Assembly: GCA_013203115.1 (NCBI GenBank)
Contig: JABMQW010000072.1
Location: 1-34,072 of the forward strand
Length of the DNA stretch: 34,072 nt
Direction: 5' to 3'
DNA from: Fidelibacterota bacterium
Lineage (GTDB): Bacteria > Fidelibacterota > Marinisomatia > Marinisomatales > TCS56
Part shown: positions 21,655 to 32,100 of the stretch, one piece after another
How the letters are laid out: each line of letters opens with the position of its first letter
Numbering within the stretch: the first letter of the stretch is position 1
Made by a program: the position numbers and the translations under genes
Notes under the pieces: model-generated
What the model was told of the DNA's origin: nothing
The model's input: the letters and a program-made list of their open reading frames with translations, nothing else
Database searches by the model: none

Positions 21655-23382
21655 TTATTTACGACCTTTCCTTGACTTTTTTGCTGGCTGCGGCAGGGCG
21701 ACAACCGGTTGTTGTTGGGGAGTAAGGTACTTTTGCTGCAGGATAGTCAGAACATTGAATAAAGTGTAGTAAAGATTAAGACCGGAAGGGAAGTTATTAA
21801 ACAGGAGCACAAAAAAACCGGTCATGAAATATGACATGTATTTCTGTTGCCCGGAAGCCTGGGTTGGCATCATCTTCTGTTGTATAAACATTGATACACC
21901 CATAATAATCGGCAGAACGCTAATCTGGTCACCATAGATGGGGATAGTAAAAGGCAGGTAGAAAATTGTATCAGGGCTGGAGAGGTCTGTGATCCATCCA
22001 AAAAAGTAAGCGCCGCGCAATTCGATCGTTGACCTGAAAACCTGAAACAAAGAAATTAACAAAGGCATTTGTAACAGTAAGGGCAAACAACCCCCCAGTG
22101 GATTTACACCATGTTCTTTGTACAGGGCCATGGTGGCCTGGTTGAGTTTCTGAGGATTATTTTTATATTTTTCCTTTAATTCGGCAACCAAAGGCTGGAC
22201 AGCCTGCATTTCTTTGGCGGATGTATGGCTCTTTTTGGTAAGCGGATAAACAAGAATTTTTACCATTACTGAGAAGATTATTAAAACGATTCCATAATTA
22301 GGTATACTTTGATGCATTTTTGTTAATAAATATAAAACGCCTTTGGCAATTGGCCGAATGAATGACCAGCCAAAATTCATTATCCGATCGAGATTGACGC
22401 CCAGCGCCTTAACGCGTTTATATTCTAGCGGTCCCAGATAAATCTTGGTGTTACTGGGTTCACCGGCGGACTGATGGAGTGCCACGGAAAAAATACTGCG
22501 CTTTACTTTATTGCTGTTTGTGGAATATCCGCCAATTTCCGCCGATGGTGCCGGGTGATCAGGAATCAGGGCAACAACGAAATATTTCGTTCGTATAGCC
22601 ACCCAGTTGGTCTGACCAATCAAACGCTCCATCTTTAATTCCGCTTTGGCTTTGGGGGTGTGTAAGTCGTCACCAAGAGCAGCATAGCCCTTGAAATAAG
22701 TCAGATCATCTTTGAGATTTTTCTCAGTTACAGGCAATCCACCAGCCCAATGGAGTGAATACAGACCTTGTGAAATATAATCGGAAATTGCCGTTAGGTT
22801 GATATTTATATCTACCTGGTAAGTTTCGGGAGAAAATTGGAGTGTTTTTTCGATTCGCCGCTCATTATAATAAGTATAAAAAGTTAGTTTTAGCGGTTCA
22901 TCGTCTACGGAGTAGCTGGTTTGAGTGCCATCAAAAGACCAGATATTATTTAAATTAAGGTAGCTGCCATCTAGGGCAGAAACAAATGATATTAATAAAT
23001 TAGCGCTGTTTTCAGCAGATATTAATTCTACCTGAGTCGAGTCGTATTTCTGATATCTTTTTAAATGGAAAGAAGTAATAACGCCACCGTTTATATTCGA
23101 GATGACGGCTTGATAAAGCGGGTGGTCGATCGTAAGGATTTTTTCCGAACTGTTTGGTAGAGACCCAACAGCCTGAGATTCAGCAATAATTGGGATATTG
23201 GTGATAGTTGGTTTCAACTCTGATTGTTGTACCGTCTCAAACTGTTTTGGTGTGGTAGTATCAGTTGGCCGGGTTGTCGGCTCCAGGGCTGGTTTGGGAG
23301 GTGATACATATTCCATGTAGAGTGGCCACAGGAAAATCACCAGCGCGATCAGAAAAAAGGCTATTACGGTATTTTTATCCAT
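21655..23382 (-). CDS. yidC: Membrane protein insertase YidC
   Basis: 575 aa; N-terminal TM, large periplasmic domain, NYGIVLIIFSVMVKILVYPLTKKSHTSAKEMQAVQPLVAELKEKYKNNPQKLNQATMALYKEHGVNPLGGCLPLLLQMPLLISLF. Confidence 0.98.
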   Translation of the reverse strand: MDKNTVIAFFLIALVIFLWPLYMEYVSPPKPALEPTTRPTDTTTPKQFETVQQSELKPTITNIPIIAESQAVGSLPNSSEKILTIDHPLYQAVISNINGGVITSFHLKRYQKYDSTQVELISAENSANLLISFVSALDGSYLNLNNIWSFDGTQTSYSVDDEPLKLTFYTYYNERRIEKTLQFSPETYQVDININLTAISDYISQGLYSLHWAGGLPVTEKNLKDDLTYFKGYAALGDDLHTPKAKAELKMERLIGQTNWVAIRTKYFVVALIPDHPAPSAEIGGYSTNSNKVKRSIFSVALHQSAGEPSNTKIYLGPLEYKRVKALGVNLDRIMNFGWSFIRPIAKGVLYLLTKMHQSIPNYGIVLIIFSVMVKILVYPLTKKSHTSAKEMQAVQPLVAELKEKYKNNPQKLNQATMALYKEHGVNPLGGCLPLLLQMPLLISLFQVFRSTIELRGAYFFGWITDLSSPDTIFYLPFTIPIYGDQISVLPIIMGVSMFIQQKMMPTQASGQQKYMSYFMTGFFVLLFNNFPSGLNLYYTLFNVLTILQQKYLTPQQQPVVALPQPAKKSRKGRK

Positions 23383-23385
23383 AGT

Positions 23386-23574
23386 TTAGAGGGGATCATA
23401 CCCACCGGTGTGGTAGGGGTGACATTTTGATAATCGTTTAAGTACAAGCCGGGAGGCGTTAAAAAAAGAATATTTTTGGTAAGCATCCAAGGCATAACTA
23501 CTACAAGTCGGATAAAACCGGCAACTACTTCCGAACACCGGCGATAAAATAAGCTTATAAATGCGAATAAGCAC
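23386..23574 (-). CDS. yidD: Membrane protein insertion efficiency factor YidD
   Basis: RIYKLILSPVFGSSCRFYPTCSSYALDAYQKY...KCHPYHTGGYDPL; GTG start. Confidence 0.95.
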   Translation of the reverse strand: MLIRIYKLILSPVFGSSCRFYPTCSSYALDAYQKYSFFNASRLVLKRLSKCHPYHTGGYDPL

Positions 23575-23636
23575 TGAGACGATTGTCCGCAGTGCTTGAT
23601 CAATTAAAGCTACAAACCGAAAATGGTTTTTAATAA

Positions 23637-23771
23637 TTATGCTGATAGAACCTTACGTCCTTTGGCGCGCCGTCGGCGCAATACATTTCTACCTCCGACT
23701 GTAGCCATGCGAGCCCGGAATCCATGCCGGTTCTTACGTTTTCTTCTGCTTGGTTGAAACGTTCGCTTCAT
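23637..23771 (-). CDS. rpmH: 50S ribosomal protein bL34
   Basis: [44 protein letters not shown]; start trimmed from the longer ORF (23861). Confidence 0.98.
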   Translation of the reverse strand: MKRTFQPSRRKRKNRHGFRARMATVGGRNVLRRRRAKGRKVLSA

Positions 23772-23845
23772 TTTCACTCCATTTTTAGCCCACGAAAATA
23801 AATAAAAAGGTTTAATAATAACAATATAAATACCAGCCGACCAAT

Positions 23846-23956
23846 TGTGGATAATAATCACCCAAACCGATGAATAATCTGCCTAATTGTCCTTTGTACC
23901 GAATGTTGAAATGTCGGTAAATTATACTGTAGCCTTTGTGTATAACTTGTGGACAA
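23846..23956. promoter_or_regulatory. DnaA boxes upstream of and overlapping the dnaA start (23846-23854, 23937-23945, 23948-23956)
   Basis: TGTGGATAA (perfect), TGTGTATAA (TTATACACA), TGTGGACAA (TTGTCCACA, 1 mismatch), all in the same orientation; TATACT -10-like hexamer at 23923-23928. Confidence 0.75.
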
Positions 23957-25310
23957 CTTAAACATTACCTACGAAACCGTTTGGGAAAACACTAAAGAAA
24001 TGCTGCGGCATTCGGTGCCGGATCAGGCCTATAGTACCTGGTTTGAACCAATTAACCCAATTGCACTCACCGATAGCGAGCTAATTCTTGAAGTCCCCAA
24101 CCAATTCTTTTTCGAGTGGATCGAAAGTCATTATACGGCTTTGATCGAACGCACCCTCTGGAAAAATTTACAGTCGGAAATAAAAGTAAAATATACAGTT
24201 TCACCGGAAAGCGGCCAGGTTGGTCTTGATATCGCCGGAGCGCCCCTGACTCCTAAGCCAAAGCCACCACAGGAACCGCCGCAACTGAATTCACGGTATA
24301 CTTTTTCTGCATTTATTGAAGGTGCCAACAACCAGTTTGCCCGGGCGGCGGCCACCTCGGTAGCTGAGACCCCCGGCCAGCCAAACTTCAACCCGCTGGT
24401 TATTTACGGGGGTGTTGGATTGGGGAAAACACACCTCTTGCATGCCATCGGCAACCACATTGCCCATCTGCGCCCCGAGTTAAAGATAATTTGTGCTACC
24501 AGTGAAAAATTTACACTCGACTTTATTTCTTCAATTCAGAAAAACAATACGGTAGAGTTTTCACGGAAGTATCGCAGTGTCGATGTGCTGTTAATTGACG
24601 ATGTCCAGTTCTTCCAGAACAAGGAACAGACCCAGGAACAATTTTTCCATACCTTTAATGAATTATATCAGTCCGGCAAGCAGATTGTCTTAACAGCGGA
24701 TCGCTATCCCGGCGAGATGAGCGGCTTGCAGGATCGGTTATTGTCCCGGTTCCAATCCGGGTTGGCAGTCGATATCCAGCCACCGGATTTTGAAGTGCGT
24801 GTAGCGATCCTGATGGCTAAGGCCGAAGAAAACGGTCTTGACCTGCCCTACGATATCGTGGAATTCATGGCTACCCATATCAAAAACAATGTCCGCGAAC
24901 TGGAAAGTACAATTATTCGCATCCTGGCCCATTCTTCGCTCACCAATCGAGAGATTGATATGGCGATGGTCAAACAGGCGGTTAAGGATCGGCTGGGTAA
25001 ACAGTTTATATCGGAATTGACTATCGAAGATATTATTGGCCGAGTGTCAGAAGCCACCAATCTGACGGAGGAGGTGTTGATCAGCGCCAGCCGCAAAAAA
25101 CCACTGGTTGAAGCCCGCCAGGTAGCTATTTATCTATGCCGTGAAATAATAGGCACGCCGCTGGTTGAACTTGGTTTGCATTTTGGCGGTCGCGATCACA
25201 CCACCATTCTGCATGCCTGCCGCACGATCGAGAAACGCAAGAAAAAAGAACCGCGGATCAAACAACTGGTAACCAAGCTACAGCAGGAACTAACCTTTCC
25301 CTTGACTTAA
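23949..25310 (+). CDS. dnaA: Chromosomal replication initiator protein DnaA
   Basis: GTG start; NPLVIYGGVGLGKTHLLHAIGNH, VDVLLIDDVQFFQNKEQTQEQFFHTFN, GGRDHTTILHACRTIEK. Confidence 0.99.
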   Translation: MDNLNITYETVWENTKEMLRHSVPDQAYSTWFEPINPIALTDSELILEVPNQFFFEWIESHYTALIERTLWKNLQSEIKVKYTVSPESGQVGLDIAGAPLTPKPKPPQEPPQLNSRYTFSAFIEGANNQFARAAATSVAETPGQPNFNPLVIYGGVGLGKTHLLHAIGNHIAHLRPELKIICATSEKFTLDFISSIQKNNTVEFSRKYRSVDVLLIDDVQFFQNKEQTQEQFFHTFNELYQSGKQIVLTADRYPGEMSGLQDRLLSRFQSGLAVDIQPPDFEVRVAILMAKAEENGLDLPYDIVEFMATHIKNNVRELESTIIRILAHSSLTNREIDMAMVKQAVKDRLGKQFISELTIEDIIGRVSEATNLTEEVLISASRKKPLVEARQVAIYLCREIIGTPLVELGLHFGGRDHTTILHACRTIEKRKKKEPRIKQLVTKLQQELTFPLT

Positions 25311-25321
25311 TTGCTTTTTCC

Positions 25322-25342
25322 GGTGTACTATTTCTGTACGCC
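25322..25342. promoter_or_regulatory. Putative LexA operator / autoregulatory dyad
   Basis: GGTGTAC-TATTTCT-GTACGCC, a 21-bp near-perfect dyad abutting the lexA ATG at 25343; TTGACT at 25302-25307 and TACTAT at 25326-25331 form a possible promoter. Confidence 0.6.
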
Positions 25343-25936
25343 ATGTTCCTGACCAAGAAACAGACCGAAATTCTGCTCTATCTGAAAACCTATATTAGCG
25401 ACAACGGGTTTTCGCCCACCTTCGATGAAATCGCCCTTCATTTCGGTTTCAAATCCAAGGGAACCGTATATAAACATATCAAAGCGCTTAAAGTAAAAGG
25501 CGCTATATCACAAGCCTGGAACCGGGTGCGCGGGATTGAAATTGTCGACGATGAACCTCAAAACACCCTGCCGGTTCTGGGGCTTGTAGCGGCCGGCCAA
25601 CCAATTGCTGCCGTTGAAAACCCGGAACAGATTCATGTCCCCCCGGAATTTATATCCCAAGGCGAACATTATGTATTGAAAGTCAGTGGGGAATCCATGA
25701 TTGACCAACATATCGCCGATGGTGATCTGGTGGTAGTAAACCGTTATCGCACCCCACGGGACGGCGATACGGTAGTGGCCCTGATCGATAATAGCGATGC
25801 TACCATTAAAACATTGTACCGACGTGAGGAACTAGTGGAACTGCGTCCTGCCAATAAGGTAATGGAACCCCAGGTGTATAATCGGGAACGGGTTTCTATC
25901 AATGGCGTTGTTGTTGGGGTTTTGCGCAAGTACTGA
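25343..25936 (+). CDS. lexA: LexA repressor / S24 family protease
   Basis: LTKKQTEILLYLKTYISDNGFSPTFDEIALHFGFKSKGTVYKHI (wHTH), GLVAAGQPIA cleavage site, VSGESMIDQHIADGDLVVV, GDTVVALIDNSDATIKTLYR. Confidence 0.96.
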   Translation: MFLTKKQTEILLYLKTYISDNGFSPTFDEIALHFGFKSKGTVYKHIKALKVKGAISQAWNRVRGIEIVDDEPQNTLPVLGLVAAGQPIAAVENPEQIHVPPEFISQGEHYVLKVSGESMIDQHIADGDLVVVNRYRTPRDGDTVVALIDNSDATIKTLYRREELVELRPANKVMEPQVYNRERVSINGVVVGVLRKY

Positions 25937-26001
25937 AACAGTGCGCCCGATCACAGCGCTTTCCCATTGATTCGGGGCTTTAATATTTTCCAATCAAATT
26001 C

Positions 26002-26029
26002 TTGACACTAAAATCTACTGTTGTATATA
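26002..26029 (+). promoter_or_regulatory. Sigma70-like promoter for the giant secreted protein gene
   Basis: TTGACA 26002-26007, 16-bp spacer, TATATA 26024-26029; about 95 nt of 5' leader follow. Confidence 0.55.
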
Positions 26030-26128
26030 TTGGGTTCACTTATTCACTAATGGGAGGGGTGTAATGCACCCCAATACGGTTATTGCGGTAAAGATTTCAA
26101 TTGAAAAAAAAACCTAAAGGAGGTTTTT

Positions 26129-29100
26129 ATGTGGCGCAAGCTAACAGTAATCTTAGTAGTATCTTGTTTGACTTTTGGTTTTGCACTTGACAACCAGACC
26201 CAGGTTATCAGCGAAGATAACACTGAAGTCGGGTTACTTAAAGCCAAGTTAGAAAGTGGTGCAGATTTAACAGCACAGGATAAAATTGCAATAGAGGAAC
26301 TGGGCTTATTGGAAACCACGGTTGCAGCAGGACCGTATACGTTTTCAGTTTCCCGGACAACCTACTTAACAGAAGACTTTGAAACTTGGCCCCCCACGAG
26401 TTGGACGCTTGATCCAGCCACAGGAACCGGCGCCTGGCTTCAAGATAGTGGTGATGACTATGGACCCGGATCAGCTCAAGAAGGAACATATTGTGCGTTT
26501 TTTAATGACTTTGATTATTCTTCTGGAACCACCGGAACAATGACATCGCCCGCGATAGATCTATCATCAGCCACAGCACCAAGGTTGGCGTTTTATTATT
26601 ATGATTCTGGAGGATCCGATGTCGTAATTGTTAAGGGATCCACAGACGGAACAACCTTTACCGACCTGCATACTACGCCATCAACAGTTACGCCATGGAC
26701 TCAAACTGTTGTTGATCTATCTGCCTATGTTGGTAACAGCACAGTTTATATCCAGTTTTATGGATCAAGCGTTTGGGGCACATCAAATCCCCATATTGAC
26801 AATTTTTCCGTAGAAGAAGCACCAACCGATCCGATCATTTCCGTATCCAGTGATTCGCTGGGTTTTGGAATGGTCCCGCCGGGAATGGCTGTGGATCTGA
26901 TTTTAACAATTACCAATGTCGGCGGTGACACCCTCAATATCACCGATATTGCAAGTGATGAGGCCGCCTTTACGGTTGATGTTACTACTGGTGTTGTGGA
27001 AGTTGACAGTTCGCTGGATGTAACAGTTACTTTTACCTCATCAACGCCGGTACGGACCGACTTTGCCGGCACACTGACAATCACCTCTGATGCCGCTTCA
27101 TCCCCGGATGAAGTTCTGCTAGGTGGCGATGCTGCCCCCACCAGCGGTGGTCCCGATACCTTCGGTTACGAATGGGCTAACAGTTACGATGCCGCCGGAC
27201 CGACCTATGCCTGGATCGATACAACCGGTGCTCTGAACCGCGTCATCCAGGGTGATGACATGCGCGGCGAGGTAACCCTGCCGTTTGATTTCTATTATTA
27301 CGGTGCCTGGTACAACAATTTCTGGTTGACTTCCAATGGCTGGGCCGGCTTCGGTGACGACCCCGGAACATCGTCCTATATTAACTACACTATTCCTTCA
27401 ACCAGCGGTGTGGAAAACATGGTCGCGGCCTTCTGGGATGACCTGAAAACAGGTCCTTCATACCATGGTGATATTTATACCAAGGTTGTTGGGACAGAAC
27501 CAAACCGACAGTTTGTTGTCATCTGGCAAGACGTATATCGTTCCTATTCGGCTATAGATGATTGGGTAACCTTCGAGATTATTCTTGAAGAAGGTACTAA
27601 CAATATTACCCTGCAGTACTATGATGTGTCTTTTGGTAATGCTACCTACGATGGTGGCTTATCCGCAACTGTTGGGATTGAGAATGCTGACGGTGATGAC
27701 GGTTCGCTGTATCAATATCTTGGTGACCCACAACTGGTTTATGATGGTCTGGCAATTGAATTTGTCGCACCCCCGCCACCAGTGTTACCGGTTGTTGATC
27801 TATCCGACGATGTTATTGATTTCGGCGGAATTCACCTTGGCCACCCGGCTGACTTTGTGCTGAGCGTAAGTAATGTTGGCGGAGCAGACTTGAATGTCTC
27901 CGATGTAACCAGCAGCAATGCAGTCTTCACAGTGGATGTTACTTCCGGTGTTGTTGCGGTTGGTGCCGATCTTGATGTCACGATAACATTCGACCCGACA
28001 GCCGAAGTTGCCGATACCGCAAATCTTATTATTACATCGGATGCGGCCTCTTCACCCGACACGGTGGTTTGTTATGGTCTTGGTTTACCGGCAATACCGG
28101 CCGATTATTTCATGACCGGATTTGAACCTGACGGTTCTTTGCCAGAAGGTTGGACTTCTGAAAATCAAAACGCTGCCTCATTCCGGCACCATAGCGGCGC
28201 CTACTCACGCTACTTCAGCGCCTGGGGTTCACCACCGCAATATATGATGTCTCAGCGCCTGGATCTGAGTACCGGCACCCACAATGTGTACTTCTGGTGG
28301 AACGAAACGGGTCTGCTCAACGATGACAGTTGTGTTGTTGAAATGTCTGTTGACGGTGGTCTCTGGACCGAAGTTGGCGTTGTTGGTGGTGGTGACAACG
28401 AAGCCTGGACATTTGAAACACTGTCACTCGGCACACCGGAATCCGACGATGTTTTTGTCCGCTGGACTTATCACCAGGGAACCGGAACCAACAACAGTTA
28501 CTACCTGGATGATATTGCCGTACCGCCGGTCTATGTCCCGCCAATGAGCTTGTTCTTCTCGGAATTCATTGAAGGCGGATCATATAATAAAGCGTTTGAG
28601 ATATACAATGGCATGGGCGCTGACGTTGATTTAGCGAACTATCTTGTGCTGGGTAATTATAATGGAAATCCATTCAATGATACCTTGAGATTCCCTGTTG
28701 GAACTATACTAGCAGATGGTGATGTCTATGTGGTTGCTAATGACTTGGCAGATGCGGCTATCATCGCTGTTGCTGATTCAATTATTGAAAACCCATATAC
28801 AACAGGAACATCCTATATTGCTAGTTTTAACGGTGATGATGTTCGTGGCTTATTCCATATTGTTGGTACCGATACTACACTCATCGACCTCTTTGGTCTG
28901 CATGATTTAGTAGATCCCGGTTCTGGTTGGGATGTTGCTGGCGTTCCTGCTGCAACTAAAGACCACACCCTGGTTCGTAAAGCTGACGTTATTATTGGCA
29001 ATATAGACTGGATGGCTTCCGCCGGTACAAATGCCGATGATTCTGAATGGATTGTTATGCCGAAAGATCATCTTCGCGCATTAGGGTCACACCCTGATAT

Positions 29101-32100
29101 CGATTTCTATGAATCTAACGACAATCTTACCGACGCTTTCCCGGTTGTTTCTGGTGTGTTGTATGAAAACATGGCCATCGATCCAGTTGACGATGTTGAC
29201 TATTTCACATTCGAAGCCGATTTCCGTGAAATTATCTCCATCGATATGTATGTATTAGACTATTCACTGCTCGATGGAGCCATTGCAATACTTGATTCTA
29301 ATGGCGTTGAGCTTGAGTATGCTGATGTTGGTTCCCCGTACAGTGGAGGTGACGAATATCTATACGATTTCGATGCACCCTACACTGGAACCTATTACAT
29401 TCTCCTGGGCTATTGGGCTGATGTAAGAGCCTCAACAGGAGCGTATGCTCTGGAACTGACAATCGATCCAGCCCCGCCTGCAGGTGCCGTGGAAGGTACA
29501 GTCACCGACCTGGCAACCACACTGCCAATGATAGGTGTCTCGGTAGAGGTCACCACTATTGATGGTGATTTCATCGCCCTGGACTCCACTGATGCTGACG
29601 GCTATTACCTGGTTGAGTATCTGCCGGAAGGATTTAATGAGATCGGTTTTTATGCTACCGGTTTCCACGCCGCCGGTTTCGGGATCAGTATTGTTGCCGA
29701 CGATACGATTGAACAGAACATTACCCTGGTGCCTGACACCATGACCCAAAGCCTGATATACTATACCGGCTTTGAGACTACTGATGACTCCGGTTCGGTC
29801 GGCGCCCTGGCTGGTGATAACTACTTCGCCGTTGTCGACACTTTCTTTGCACCGATCGACACCGTTCTGCCCGCCGATGGCGACCAGATGCTGGCTTTCC
29901 CGGAACAGGACAGCTTGACCTATCAAAGTAATGATGCCGCTTACTGGATGGCCGGTAGCGCAATTGGTCTGGCCAGTCGCGATGAAGGCTCCCTGCTGTT
30001 GCAGGTCGATGCTTTCATCGATGTTGAAAACAACTGGGACTTCTTCTATCTCGCAGTACTGCTTGATAACGGCTATTTCTATATTGATGAAGACGCTGCA
30101 ATGACCGGTTATTCCGATGGCTGGGTAACGGTTACAGCAGATTTTTCCTGGGTCCTGAATTCAGGTAGTGCTTACTTCGTTCCCATGATCTACTTTGAGG
30201 CTGACGGCTCAGTCGTTTCTGGCTGGGGTGGCGCCTTTGATAACCTCATGGCGATCTACGACGATTTCTACAATGCTCCAGTGGCCGATCTGGAAGTTAC
30301 CCACTATGAAGCGGATGCAACCCTCACCTGGGCCGCACCCGCTACCCGCGGTACGGTCAGCTATGATCTGCAACGAGTAAACTTTGAGAACCCATTCGAA
30401 GTCGACGATAATGAAGGTGTGGCTGTAGCGACTAAAGGTCCGCGACCCAAAGAAAAGGTCACCATGACCTATGAATACTCCAATCCTTCCCGCGACCTTG
30501 TCGGTTACAAAGTATACCGCCAGGATGCCCCGTTCGCGCTGGATGGACCGGCCTTCCTTGATGTAACTACCGATCTGACCTACACCGATGCTACGGTTGT
30601 AGACGGCAATTACTATGACTTCGCAGTCACCACCGTCTATGACGAGGGCGAGAGTAAGGAAACGATTGTTTCCACCAAGATCGGTGCCATCACTCAGGTT
30701 GATCCGTTCGCGGAAGACTTTGAAGGACTCAGTGGTGCTTTACCAACCGGTTGGGAGGCCTTCACAACCCAATCCGATGGTATATCTTGGACGGTCGGTG
30801 ACTCGGCAGCGGCGGATTCGGCTTTTGGTATAGGCGTTTCTTATCCTGTCCCCGGACATACTGACTTTGCCTTTATTGAGGATGGTCGTGGCGACGGAGA
30901 ACCCTTCGAAGCCTTGCTGATTTCACCATTCATCGATGCCAGCAACATGTATTCCGCCGTGGTCAGCTTCTCTGGTTACGAACAGGGCTATGCTGACTTT
31001 GGAAACACCTGGACGCAGTTGATGGTTCGTGTCGACATGAGTGAGTGGCACATCATTACCGATTTCTCCTATGATCATAATGCCGGTTGGGTCGACTACA
31101 TGGGTGATCTTGCTGAAAAGGTTGCAGGTGAAGAATATGTCCAGTTTGCGTTCTATTACTGGCATCAGGGCCTCAACTCCGGTGGCGGTAACGGAATTGC
31201 TGTTGATGACTTCGACCTGTTCGGTATTGCCGGCCCGACTAACCTGACGGCCACCGGTGCCCAAGGACAGATCGAACTAAGCTGGAGTGAACCCACCTCA
31301 CGGACGGCTGCTGCCTTCGATGAGATGCAGTTGAAACTGGTGACCGATGAAGAAATGGAAAACCGGTCAATTGATGGCTTAGCTCCCGAATTGGTAACTA
31401 ATCGCGATGTCTGTTACTCCAACTGGCTGCCCTCCACCTGGTTAACAGCCTTTACTGGTCCGGATTCAGGTTGGAGTGCCCCGACGTTTGTTTCGCTTTA
31501 TGAATTCCCGGTCGGACCGATGACCCTTGAAAAAGCGATTGCTCACGGTTATTACAATACCGGTGATGGGCTAGCCATGCGCGCCTTGATTTCGGTTTGC
31601 ATAGCTGATACGTTGGGTGATTCCTTTGATACCCTGGCAATCGATACACTCGATTTCGTTGTTGATCCAACCTATGCCAACCACTGGGATGCCGAACTGG
31701 ATTTGGTGGGTTTAACTTATGAAGCCACCGATTCCACTTACCTTAAAGTAACCTGGGAACCGTTGGACTATGGTGTAATCACCCTGTGGGGCGATGTTCA
31801 GCTATGGGTCCCTGCTATACGCATGGATGATCCGAACGATGATTATTGGTCAGGCCTGTGCGGCTATGACAGTTCCGGTGTTTTCGAACCGGCCGAACGT
31901 GACTGGTTTATCGAGATCTGCGGTACGCCGACTCCACCAGCTCTGCGTTTCAACGTCTATCGTGACGATCTGCTGTTGAACGCCGAGCCACTGGAGGAAC
32001 TAACCTACATGGATGAAGATGTTATTGTTCTTGAAGAACATGAATACTTCGTCACTGGTTTCGTGCCGATCATTCCTGCTTCCGACAATGCTGGCCTGAT

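Noticed and set aside
23364-23603. 79-aa minus-strand ORF covering yidD
   Set aside because: Alternative frame of yidD; the YidD frame has the conserved CRFYPTCS and HPYHTGGYDP motifs.
29432-29926. 164-aa minus-strand ORF inside the giant gene
   Set aside because: Antisense shadow ORF of an intact 2224-aa reading frame.
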